DNA of 64,000 nucleotides. Origin: Cordilura impudica. Taxonomy: Eukaryota > Arthropoda > Insecta > Diptera > Scathophagidae. Shown here in pieces: positions 55,494 to 64,000 of this stretch (position 1 is the first letter of the stretch; each line of letters starts with the position of its first letter). A program made the position numbers and the translations under genes. The stretch lies in contig OY821517.1 of assembly GCA_963682025.1 (NCBI GenBank), positions 235,504,749 to 235,568,748 on the forward strand. The letters are read 5' to 3'. Below the pieces are notes generated by a model, which saw nothing but the letters and a program-made list of their open reading frames with translations, searched no databases and had not been told where the DNA came from.

Positions 55494-56117
55494 AGTTAGC
55501 GACGCTCATGCATAAACATGTTAATAAACATATACATGTTGTTTCTCTAATATTCTTTTAAGACAACAAGTAAATTTCCATAGATGATAAGAGGGTAATT
55601 AGTAACTAGACATATCATAAACAACAATTTATGTAAACACACTTAAACAACCCTAATTAAATATTGTATCTAAACTACTGAGCAAAGGAATAAGATAAAA
55701 AGGGTCAAACAAATATCATAAATATACAAATATTGTAAAGATCATAAAATATCATAAATATACAAATATTGTAAAGATCATAAAATATCATAAATATACA
55801 AAATATTGTAAAGATCATAAAATTTCATAAATATACAAATATTGTAAAGATCATAAATATACAAATATTGTTAAAAATCATAAAATATCATAAATATTGT
55901 AAGCATATGTACAAAACATGTTCTTTATCTCTTTGTTCCAAAATATCCATTAAGACAAAGGAAATATTATTTGTAACAAATTAGTATTTAAAAAGATATT
56001 TTTGGAACTTGAAAGAGTTAGTTAAGATTTAGCATAAGGACTGAACAGAACTCATTTTAAGAAAATATAAGAAAGAAATTATATTTTTTATTTAACGTGA
56101 AAACGTAGAACTTAATT
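55494..56117 (+). repeat. 5' LTR of the errantivirus-like element
   Basis: It starts AGTTAGCGACGCTCATGC and ends CGTAGAACTTAATT. It contains tandem units of about 36 bp (ATCATAAATATACAAATATTGTAAAG core) at 55710-55900. Confidence 0.9.
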
Positions 56118-56377
56118 AGCGATCCTGCCAGGAGAACATATACTTTGATGTTTCAGCGAGACGGACCATCGGAATCGTTGTCGCAGCAAGGACATATAAA
56201 TCTTCATAGAAGAAAAAATAAATAATTCTCCATAGAAGAGGATATAATTTAAACAAAGTACTCAGTAAAAATCTACATATGTGAATAATTTTTTTTTAAT
56301 AAGGTCGTGCATAGACGTCAAAAAGAAGATCTATATTTGATAAATTACGCCCCTTAGAGCATACAGAAGAAACGACT

Positions 56378-57289
56378 ATGTCAAATAACGTAAAAATCGA
56401 AATGCTTACACAGCAAATGTTGGCATTACAAGCCATGCTGCAGACAATGATACAGCAACATACAATGGAAGTTAATGCACTGAAACATCAAATACAACAG
56501 GTAGGAGTAAACCCTTTTATAAACCAACCTCGACCCGCATCACTGGAAGCAATAGCAACAAGAATTACAAACCCCAATGAAGTCAAGTTAGAAGTTTTTA
56601 AATCACTCCCTATATTTGATGGTGAAATCACAAAATACCGAGTATGGAGAGAGGATACATCTCGTATGATGGATAACATAGAGACTCTCAAGGGCACAAG
56701 TATATATTCACAAGCATTACAAATAGTCAAGACAAAAATACAAGGAGCAGCAGCGCAGGTCTTGGCAAATCATGGCACTATATTCAATTTTGATGCCATT
56801 AGAAATAGACTCGACTACACCTATGCAGATACACGTCCCCTGTACGTTTTTCAGGAGGAAATGAAAAGGAGTTATCAGGGAAGAAAAACCCTAGAAGAAT
56901 TCCACGATGAAATAAATAAAAGCTTGAGCCTGATAGTTTCAAAAATATCGATGTCCGGATATGGACAAGAAGCCGTAAGTGCAATGACAGATCAATCCAA
57001 ACAAGATTCCGTCAGAGTATTTATAACGGGAGTTAACAATACGTTTGTACAATCCACGTTATATGCAAACGCTCCAGAAAATTTAGAGCATGCATACACT
57101 ATTGCACGCACCATTGAGCATGACAGTAGACACCAGAACTTGAAGCTGTCATATGAATCTAAACATCCGCAGAAGACGCACGAAGCACAGAGACAACAGT
57201 TCCAGTCAACTCAGAAGTATCCACCACGGCAACAGTTTTCCCAACAACAGTTTTTCCAACAACCACGGCAACAGTTCTCAACAAAATAA
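56378..57289 (+). CDS. gag: Gag of the errantivirus-like element
   Basis: The 303-codon frame has an N-terminal Gln/Leu-rich coiled-coil stretch (LTQQMLALQAMLQTMIQQ), a capsid-like region with EVFKSLPIFDGEITKYRVWREDTSRMM and YADTRPLYVFQEEM blocks, and a Gln-rich C-terminus without CCHC knuckles, as in errantiviral Gag. The same frame shows TAA at 57287 and TGA at 57314 before continuing, so the natural C-terminus may be further downstream. Confidence 0.8.
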   Translation: MSNNVKIEMLTQQMLALQAMLQTMIQQHTMEVNALKHQIQQVGVNPFINQPRPASLEAIATRITNPNEVKLEVFKSLPIFDGEITKYRVWREDTSRMMDNIETLKGTSIYSQALQIVKTKIQGAAAQVLANHGTIFNFDAIRNRLDYTYADTRPLYVFQEEMKRSYQGRKTLEEFHDEINKSLSLIVSKISMSGYGQEAVSAMTDQSKQDSVRVFITGVNNTFVQSTLYANAPENLEHAYTIARTIEHDSRHQNLKLSYESKHPQKTHEAQRQQFQSTQKYPPRQQFSQQQFFQQPRQQFSTK

Positions 57290-59193
57290 CATTTCAACAA
57301 ATTCCAACCATGACCAGAACCCATGGATGTAAGTTCCGGCAACACAATCCAGCAACAACCCACATACTTTAACTCAAATCATCAATACAACAATCAACCA
57401 TGGAAACGACAACGTGAGCCCAGCGGAAATTTCCAACAGAACAAACTAATGAGAAATAACAACATCACCACTGAATATGATACTTGCAGCATCATTGTAG
57501 AACCAGGTACTGTAAATAAACTAGTTGTTAAGAATCTATAACTAAAAAACGGGTTGCCCCACATAACCATGATCGATGAAAACAAAATATCATATGATGT
57601 ATTAATGGACACCGGAGCAACCCATAATTACATTAAAAAGTCATTACAATTAAATTATCCACAAAAATACAACCTATGCAAGTCATTTCAATGCATGGAA
57701 CCTCACTAGTTAATACCAAACAAACACTAAAATTTTTCGGCAGGAACATAGATTTCTTCGAGTTAGATAACATGGAAAAAACTGATTTGATATTAGGATG
57801 GAAGGGAGTAAATATGCTAAACGCAACAATAGATAGTTGGAGCATGACATTTACAATAAATAGAACTGAAGAAATTAGTAATATAAACTATACCATAGGT
57901 AATGAATTATATAAAGAAGATATAGATAAGTTGATGAAGGATAACAATGGCATAGGACCATTACCCTTCACTACAATGATTGAAGCCACGATTAGGACAA
58001 AAACAGACGAACCCATTTGGACGAAGCAGTACCCATACCCCATAGCGGATAACGACTTCGTAAACAATGAAATTAGAAAGTTATTACAAGATGGTATAAT
58101 CCAACGAAGTAATAGCCCATATAATTTACCCATTTGGACTGTTCCAAAAAAAGGCGTAGACAAAACAGGTCGACCAAAACCTCGTATGGTCGTTGATTTT
58201 CAAAAATTAAATTCAAATACGATAACAGACAGACATATTATTCCTGACGTAAACATGACTATACAGAACTTAGGAAAAGCCAAATATTTTACAACTTTAG
58301 ATTTAGAATCAGGATTCCATCAGGTTAAAATTAAGGAAGAAGATAGAGAAAAAACTGCATTCTGTGTAAATGGTGGCAAGTACGAATTTGTGCGTATGCA
58401 GTTCGGACTAAAAAATGCTCCTTCAATATATCAAAGATGTGTTGATGATATCCTGAGGGAGTATATTGGCAAGTTCGCATACGTCTACATTGATGATGTA
58501 CTAATATATTCTTCAACACCAGAAGAACATATGAAACATATCAATATCATATTCAATGCTTTAAATCAGGCAACACTTAGGGTATCAAACGAGAGATCAA
58601 AGTTTTTTCAAACAGAGGTCGAATACTTAGGTCACATTATCAAACATAACAGAATTTCGACAAATCCAGAAAAAGTAGAAACAATTGAAAAATATTCTTT
58701 ACCAGAAACACTCAAAGACTTGAGAGGATTTTTGGGTATGACAGGTTATTATAGAAAATTTATACAAGAATACGCCAGCATAGCTAAGCCCCTGACAGTT
58801 CACTTACGAGGAGACAACGGACAGATAGGAAAAAATAAAAGTGCTACAACAAAAATCAATTTAGACGAAGCTGCTATACAAGCATTTAGAAAATTAAAAA
58901 AATGTTTAAAAGAACAGGTTGAACTCTTCCAACCGAATTATGATAAACCATTTGAACTAACTACTGATGCATCCAACATAGCTATTGGAGCCGTACTTAG
59001 TCAAACAAAAAAACCAATATTTTTCCTTAGCAGAACATTAAGTAAAACGGAAGAAATTTATAGCACAAATGAGAAAGAATTTCTAGCAATAATTTGGGCA
59101 TTACAGAAACTTAGAAAATACATAATAAAATACGACAAAAAAGCCATTTATGAAAAACTAAAAAAGCATCAGAAAAAACACTTGAAAGACTAA
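57290..59193 (+). pseudogene. pol: Protease, reverse transcriptase and start of RNase H (errantivirus-like)
   Basis: Protease VLMDTGATHNYI lies near 57.6 kb in the gag frame, with a stop at 57539-57541. The frame moves to 57676-59193 for RT: RKLLQDGIIQRSNSPYN, RMVVDFQKLNSNT, FTTLDLESGFHQV, MQFGLKNAPSIYQ and catalytic YVYIDDVLIYS. RNase H starts with TTDASNIAIGAVLSQ and NEKEFLAIIWAL. After LRKYI the text jumps directly to YDKKAIYEKLKKHQ, which belongs to the integrase C-terminal tail. About half of pol is therefore deleted. Confidence 0.85.
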
Positions 59194-59447
59194 ATCAAGG
59201 TACTAAACATCGAACCTTTCAACCAAATGAACAAATTCTTGTGAAAATAAAAGGTGTGAGAAAGAAAAAAGACGCCAGATACATTAAGCACATTGTAAAG
59301 GAAGACCGTGAGGACACTGTTTTAACCACGAGGGGTGTGATCGTACACAAAGATAACATTAAGAACTACACAATCAACAAAGATGATACTCTACCTGATA
59401 TTTCTCGTAATGGTCATGTCAAAAACCAAAGCAGAAGTAGAAATTAA
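59194..59447 (+). pseudogene. pol: Integrase C-terminal tail (errantivirus-like)
   Basis: A shifted frame continues with TFQPNEQILVKIKGVRKKK and YIKHIVKEDREDTVLTTRG, the SH3-like end of gypsy integrases. It overlaps the env start at 59383. No catalytic residues remain. Confidence 0.65.
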
Positions 59448-60744
59448 AAACTTAAACGGACAAAAATACGTCCTAACCAGGACTGATGATGTTTTCCTAT
59501 ATGATGAACACACATATCTCTTCCATGTCACTAATTTAACAAAGATACTAACGTCTTACAAACAAATTACCCGAGACCAATATAACGCCAGTATCCAAGA
59601 AACACTCTTAATAAAGAAAATTGAAATATTGGAAAATCAATTGAACGAACATAAAAGATACACAAGATCCTTAAATTTCCTAGGATCAGTTTTGAAGTTT
59701 GTCACAGGAATTCCAGACCACGATGATTTTATCAATATGGAAAGAGCAATAAATACACTCATAAATAACAATGAGAAACAACGTTTGATTAACTCAAGGT
59801 TCGAAAAAATAATTGATACACTACAAGGTAACACATTGGAAAACCATATTATCCTCGAACAAATTCACGAACAGCTCCTACTATTAGTTAGAACAATTAA
59901 TGCCGCAAAGAATAATGAATATTTAACCGAATCCCTAAATTTAGACGACATAAGAGAAATAATAGAACATGAATTAATCTCAGTACCTGTAATAAACATT
60001 TTGGAGTACGCAGACATTCATATATCAAGAACGAAAGACTTAATTATAACAATTTATAAATACCCAATTCTCAACAGATATTGCAAACTTTTTAAAATTA
60101 CGCCTATAAGTTTTAGGCACGGAAAAATAAAAATAGATGATCAAATCGCTCAATGTGCTAAAAACTATGTTAGAGTAAACCTTTGCAAGAACTATTTGGA
60201 AAAAACCATTTGTAAGACGAATAATGAAACAGACACATGTATACTTCCACTACTCGACAATAGAAATAGTAAATGCGAGGTCATACAAGAGTATAATAAT
60301 CCGATAACGGAAATTGACGAAGGTTTCATATTATTGGATGGTACTCATCAAATTGACAATATCACTACTACAGGCATAACTCTAGTAAAATATACTGACA
60401 AAGTTAGCGTAGATAACAATACTTACAGGAATATACATGACAGACTCATAGAGGCTATCCACACAAAACATGATGAGGATTTTGAAATCATAAACATCCC
60501 CACCTCAGGTCGTAAAAACGCATTTAATAATATCGACTCATTAAAAAGATTAGTCATTCCATATGAGGAACACCCTATACGTTCAACTTTTTATACACTA
60601 TTTTTCATAGCTATAATTTCAGGAATATTCTATATTGGGCTCAAAATATTTAAATATGTATTAATATATAAAAGAAAACATACAGAACAAAACTTTAGAA
60701 TTTATTACAATCAACAAGTTGAAAGAAGTACGCTCTCGTTTTAA
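59383..60744 (+). CDS. env: Envelope (Env/F-like) glycoprotein, open frame
   Basis: The frame is 453 codons and unbroken. A hydrophobic N-terminus (residues 2-12) fits a signal peptide. An RxxR site at residues 92-95 is followed by SLNFLGSVLKFVTG, the furin-type cleavage and fusion-peptide arrangement of insect errantiviral Env and baculovirus F proteins. Several NxT/S sites are present, a Cys-rich stretch lies in the second half, and a transmembrane segment spans about residues 404-428 (YTLFFIAIISGIFYIGL), followed by a short basic tail. In relatives it is made from a spliced RNA; the acceptor was not identified. It is striking that env is intact while pol is deleted. Confidence 0.88.
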   Translation: MILYLIFLVMVMSKTKAEVEIKNLNGQKYVLTRTDDVFLYDEHTYLFHVTNLTKILTSYKQITRDQYNASIQETLLIKKIEILENQLNEHKRYTRSLNFLGSVLKFVTGIPDHDDFINMERAINTLINNNEKQRLINSRFEKIIDTLQGNTLENHIILEQIHEQLLLLVRTINAAKNNEYLTESLNLDDIREIIEHELISVPVINILEYADIHISRTKDLIITIYKYPILNRYCKLFKITPISFRHGKIKIDDQIAQCAKNYVRVNLCKNYLEKTICKTNNETDTCILPLLDNRNSKCEVIQEYNNPITEIDEGFILLDGTHQIDNITTTGITLVKYTDKVSVDNNTYRNIHDRLIEAIHTKHDEDFEIINIPTSGRKNAFNNIDSLKRLVIPYEEHPIRSTFYTLFFIAIISGIFYIGLKIFKYVLIYKRKHTEQNFRIYYNQQVERSTLSF

Positions 60745-60754
60745 CCCAGGGGAG

Positions 60755-61413
60755 AGTTAGCGACGCTCATGCATAAACATGTTAATAAACATATACATGT
60801 TGTTTCCCTCATATTCTTTTAAGACAACAAGTAAATTTCCATAGATGATAAGAGGGTAATTAGTAACTAGACATATCATAAACAACAATTTATGTAAACA
60901 CACTTAAACAACCCTAATTAAATATTGTATCTAAACTACTGAGCAAAGAAATAAGATAAAAAGGGTTAAACAAATATCATAAATATACAAATATTGTAAA
61001 GATCATAAAATATCATAAATATACAAATATTGTAAAGATCATAAAATATCATAAATATACAAAATATTGTAAAGATCATAAAATATCATAAATATACAAA
61101 TATTGTAAAGATCATAAAATATCATAAATATACAAATATTGTTAAAAATCATAAAATATCATAAATATTGTAAGCATATGTACAAAACATGTTCTTTATC
61201 TCTTTGTTCCAAAATATGCATTAAGACAAAGGAAATATTATTTGTAACAAATTAGTATATAAAAAGATATTTTTGGAACTTGAAAGAGTTAGTTAAGATT
61301 TAGCATAAGGACTGAACAGAACTCATTTTAAGAAAACATAAATAAAAATAAAAGTCGCGTAGCCGACCAAAAAATTATATTTTTTATTTAACGTGAAAAC
61401 GTAGAACTTAATT
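60755..61413 (+). repeat. 3' LTR of the errantivirus-like element
   Basis: It matches the 5' LTR with few substitutions. It carries slightly more of the 36-bp repeat sequence and about 30 extra bases near 61339-61371 (AAAGTCGCGTAGCCGACC core). Confidence 0.9.
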
Positions 61414-62589
61414 CGCGTTATGAATGAAATTTGAAAAACTCTTGAAGAAATAAAATTTTTCAGTGTTTTTGTTATTGTTTTTCTTAAGGTAAGGTTTTAC
61501 AAGTTAAAAATAGTCGTATTTTCATAATTCCTGAAGATATGAATAATGTTGGATTATTTATTTCATATACACATTATAACATAACATTTAAGGAATCTTT
61601 GAAAAATTTTTAATTAAAAATTTTTATAAATAAGTCCGTGACAGCGTGACGGTGAATATCATAGCTCGTTACCAGATCATGTGAAATAAAAAATCGAAAT
61701 GCGTTTGAAAGGTGACATGTTTCCTGAGGTAGTGACGAAGAGTTTTATTTCAATTTTTTAATTTTTTTTGGCAGCATTTTGAAGTGAAAAACACGATTTT
61801 TGCTATAAAATTTCGGGAATTTGTTGTTAAAAAATGGCGAAGAGAATGAAAAATAAAAAAAACTCTTCGCGGTTACCTGATGATTTCAGAAGAATCGGTC
61901 AAGTAGATATCGAGTAGTGATGTTCACGGATTTCGAACATTTATTTGCGAGAAAATCGATTTAAAATTTTTTAAAAACTGATTTATATACGATAAACCGT
62001 ATGAGGCCGGTCGCTGGAAACTCTGTATCTTCTTAAGTTTTGCTCTGATTTACTTGAAATTTTGACACAACACTCTCGACATGTTGTGCATTCAGAAACT
62101 GAAATGCAAAAAAAGGTTTTAAAAACTAATACCCCCCCCCTTAAGATATATTTTATGTGTTGTAAGTCTTCTTATTGTAACGAGTAATCCTTCCTAATTA
62201 TGTATTAAACTTATTTACCAACACTTGCTATGTTATTGCAGGTGGCAACGTACTGATTGACCATTAAGCATAATGGTTCTAAACTTCCACTTAACGAAAT
62301 TCGTTCAGCTGCTATTGGCCAATCAGAATCGGGCTTCTAAAATGATGTAGCGTGGGTTTTGTTTTAGTTTTACACAGAATAAAATAAGACGAATTAAGAG
62401 ACACATGTTCTTTTTCATAAGGTGGAGAAGAGATTTTTTTTGTTTTTTTTTTAAAGTAGTAGGTTTATTGTTAAGCCTAAAAGTATTGTTGAAGTCATTG
62501 CAATTGTGTGTATATTAGTACTGTACGTGTCCATTGGCCTCACCAAGATTTACCACATATTTTTTTTCGTTAAAATTAATAATTTAATA
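61414..62589. other. Non-coding flank, nothing recognised
   Basis: After TSD CGCG the sequence is AT-rich. I see a C9 run at about 62132-62140 and no coding frame or known repeat. A GCTATTGGCCAATCAGAATC word near 62313 contains a CCAAT-type box, but nothing else supports a promoter. Confidence 0.5.
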
Positions 62590-64000
62590 TTAAAAATTAA
62601 AAAATTAATAAAAATAAAAGTTTAGAATTAAAAATTAAAAATTAAAAACGAAAAATGAAATATGAAACATTAAAAATGAAAAATGGAATATGCAAAATGA
62701 AAAATGGAAAATTAAATATGAAAAATGGAAAATGGAAAATGAAAAATGAAAAATGGGATATGGAAAATGAAAATTGAAAAATGAAAAATGGAACATGAGT
62801 AATGAAAAACGAAAAATGAAATATGAATAATGGAAAATGGAAAATGAAAAATGAAAATTGAATAATGGCAAATGAAAAATAGCAAAATAAAAATTAAAAA
62901 TGAATAATGGAAAATGATAATTGAAAATGAATAATTGGAAACGGAAAATGGAAAATGAATAATGAAAAATTAAATTTGAAAATTGAAAAATTAAATATCA
63001 GAAATGAAAAATGGAAAATGAAAAATGAAAAACGAAAAATAAAAAATTGAAAATGGGAAATGAAAATTGAAAATGAATAATGGGAAACGGAAAATGAATA
63101 ATGAAAAATGAAATTTGAAAAATTAAATATCAGAAATGAAAAATGAAAAATTAAAAATGGAAAATGAAAAATGAAAAACTAAAAATGAAAATTTAAAAAT
63201 GAGTAATAAAAAGTGTAAAATGAAAAATGAAAATCGAAAAATGAAAAATGGGAACTGAAAATTTTTAAATTAAAAACTAAAAATTAAAAATTACAAATTA
63301 AAAATTAAAAAATTAAAAGTAAAAAATTAAAAATGAAAAATTGATAATAAAAAAATTAAATTAGAAATTAAAAATTAAAATTTAAAAAGTAAAAATTAAA
63401 AATAAAATTTTAAAAATTAAAATTTAAAATTTTAAAATTTTAAAATTAAAAATGAAAAATTAAAAACTAAAAATTAAAAATTAAAAATTAAAAATTAAAA
63501 ATTTAAAATAAAAATTAAAAATTAAAAATTAAAAATTAAAAATTAAAAATTAAAAATTAAAAATTAAAAATTAAAAATTAAAAATTAAAAATTAAAAATT
63601 AAAAATTAAAAATTAAAAATTAAAAATTAAAAATTAAAAATTAAAAATTAAAAATTAAAAATTAAAAATTAAAAATTAAAAATTAAAAATTAAAAATTAA
63701 AAATTAAAAATTAAAAATTAAAAATTAAAAATTAAAAATTAAAAATTAAAAATTAAAAATTAAAAATTAAAAATTAAAAACTAAAAGTTAAAAATTAAAA
63801 ATTAAAAATTAAAAATTAAAATTAAATGAAAAATTAAAAACTGAAAATTTAAAACTAAAAACTAAAATGAATAATGAAAAATGAAATTTGAAAAATTAAA
63901 TATCAGAAATGAAAAATGAAAAATTAAAAATGGAAAATGAAAAATGAAAAACTAAAAATGAGAATTTAAAAATGAGTAATAAAAAATGTAAAATGAAAAA
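62590..64000. repeat. Heptamer-period simple-sequence tract
   Basis: An array with period 7 runs to the window end. From about 62630 to 63240 the unit drifts around GAAAAAT/GGAAAAT. From about 63260 to 63830 it becomes TTAAAAA, perfectly regular at 63500-63780. After 63850 the GAAAAAT-type words return, with a block (CAGAAATGAAAAATGAAAAA) also found near 63130. It keeps a spurious Phe/Ser/His-rich frame open on the minus strand. Confidence 0.9.

Larger units (their letters stand above)
55494..61413 (+). mobile_element. Errantivirus-like gypsy element with env, pol internally deleted
   Basis: LTRs of 624 and 659 bp are flanked by CGCG (55490-55493 and 61414-61417). The order is 5' LTR, 260-base leader starting GCGATCCTGC (likely primer site), gag, protease-RT-RNase H start, integrase tail, env, AGGGGAG purine tract, 3' LTR. 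Most of RNase H and the integrase catalytic core are absent. The combination of env, a QN-rich Gag and 4-bp TSD indicates an errantivirus relative of the 17.6/297/gypsy group. Confidence 0.88.

Noticed and set aside
55700..55900. CRISPR-like array
   Set aside because: Repeats are directly tandem with no unique spacers and lie inside an LTR of a eukaryotic retroelement.
62300..62330. CCAAT-type promoter box
   Set aside because: It is an isolated word with no downstream gene, TATA box or conserved context.
62635..62871. Phe/Ser/His-rich minus-strand frame
   Set aside because: It is the translation of the heptamer simple-sequence tract.

Overview
The window is AT-rich, transposon-packed DNA from an insect nuclear genome, most likely a higher (brachyceran) fly. 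Fly-like signals are the dispersed repeat with a TATACCCTCCAC box followed by GTCTGTCCGTCTGTCTG near 55.3 kb, a rosa-type DD41D mariner, and BEL/Pao, 412-like and errantivirus-like LTR elements. The family or genus cannot be fixed from this sequence. No host gene, rRNA, tRNA or CRISPR array was found. Nearly every coding stretch belongs to a mobile element.

Layout. Positions 1-924 hold the 3' end of a BEL/Pao relic. A piggyBac-like relic (about 1.66-6.92 kb) is split by a hAT-like element (2703-5982; 8-bp target-site duplication, TSD, ATAGCCAT). A tandem segmental duplication then fills most of the window: unit 1 is 5732-29587 and unit 2 is 29594-44328. Each unit carries, in the same order, the hAT right end, the piggyBac C-terminus, a BEL 5' LTR with leader and reverse transcriptase (RT) piece, a 412-like gypsy element on the minus strand, a RAG1-like Transib (Transib1) and a second, older Transib (Transib2). 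After the duplication, unit 1 gained an 11.1-kb LTR retrotransposon inside Transib1 (13443-24584; TSD CAAT) and unit 2 gained a 2.0-kb hAT element inside the 412-like LTR (33039-35080; TSD ATGTACAT). Downstream of unit 2, the rest of the 412-like element (pol, gag, leader ORF, LTR stub; 44369-48944) and the rest of the BEL element follow. The BEL part has integrase first, then a gag-zinc-knuckle/protease block, then a 3' LTR that carries a mariner; the BEL element closes at 53515 with TSD TCTTT. A LINE relic (about 53.6-54.2 kb), an env-bearing errantivirus-like element (55494-61413; TSD CGCG) and a heptamer-period simple-sequence tract (62.6-64.0 kb) complete the window.

How the parts relate. 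This is a nest of insertions whose order can be read from TSDs: BEL into DNA next to the piggyBac relic, 412-like into BEL pol, Transib1 and Transib2 into 412-like pol, duplication of the whole stack, then the newest LTR element and hAT2 separately into one unit each. The most intact machinery is the LTR element at 13.4-24.6 kb: open gag, a canonical GGGAAAC -1 slippery site, protease, and a 960-codon pol separated from protease by one in-frame TAA. The most unusual points are the BEL architecture with the gag-NC/protease block 3' of integrase, the Transib ends matching the V(D)J heptamer, and the exactly located duplication junction.
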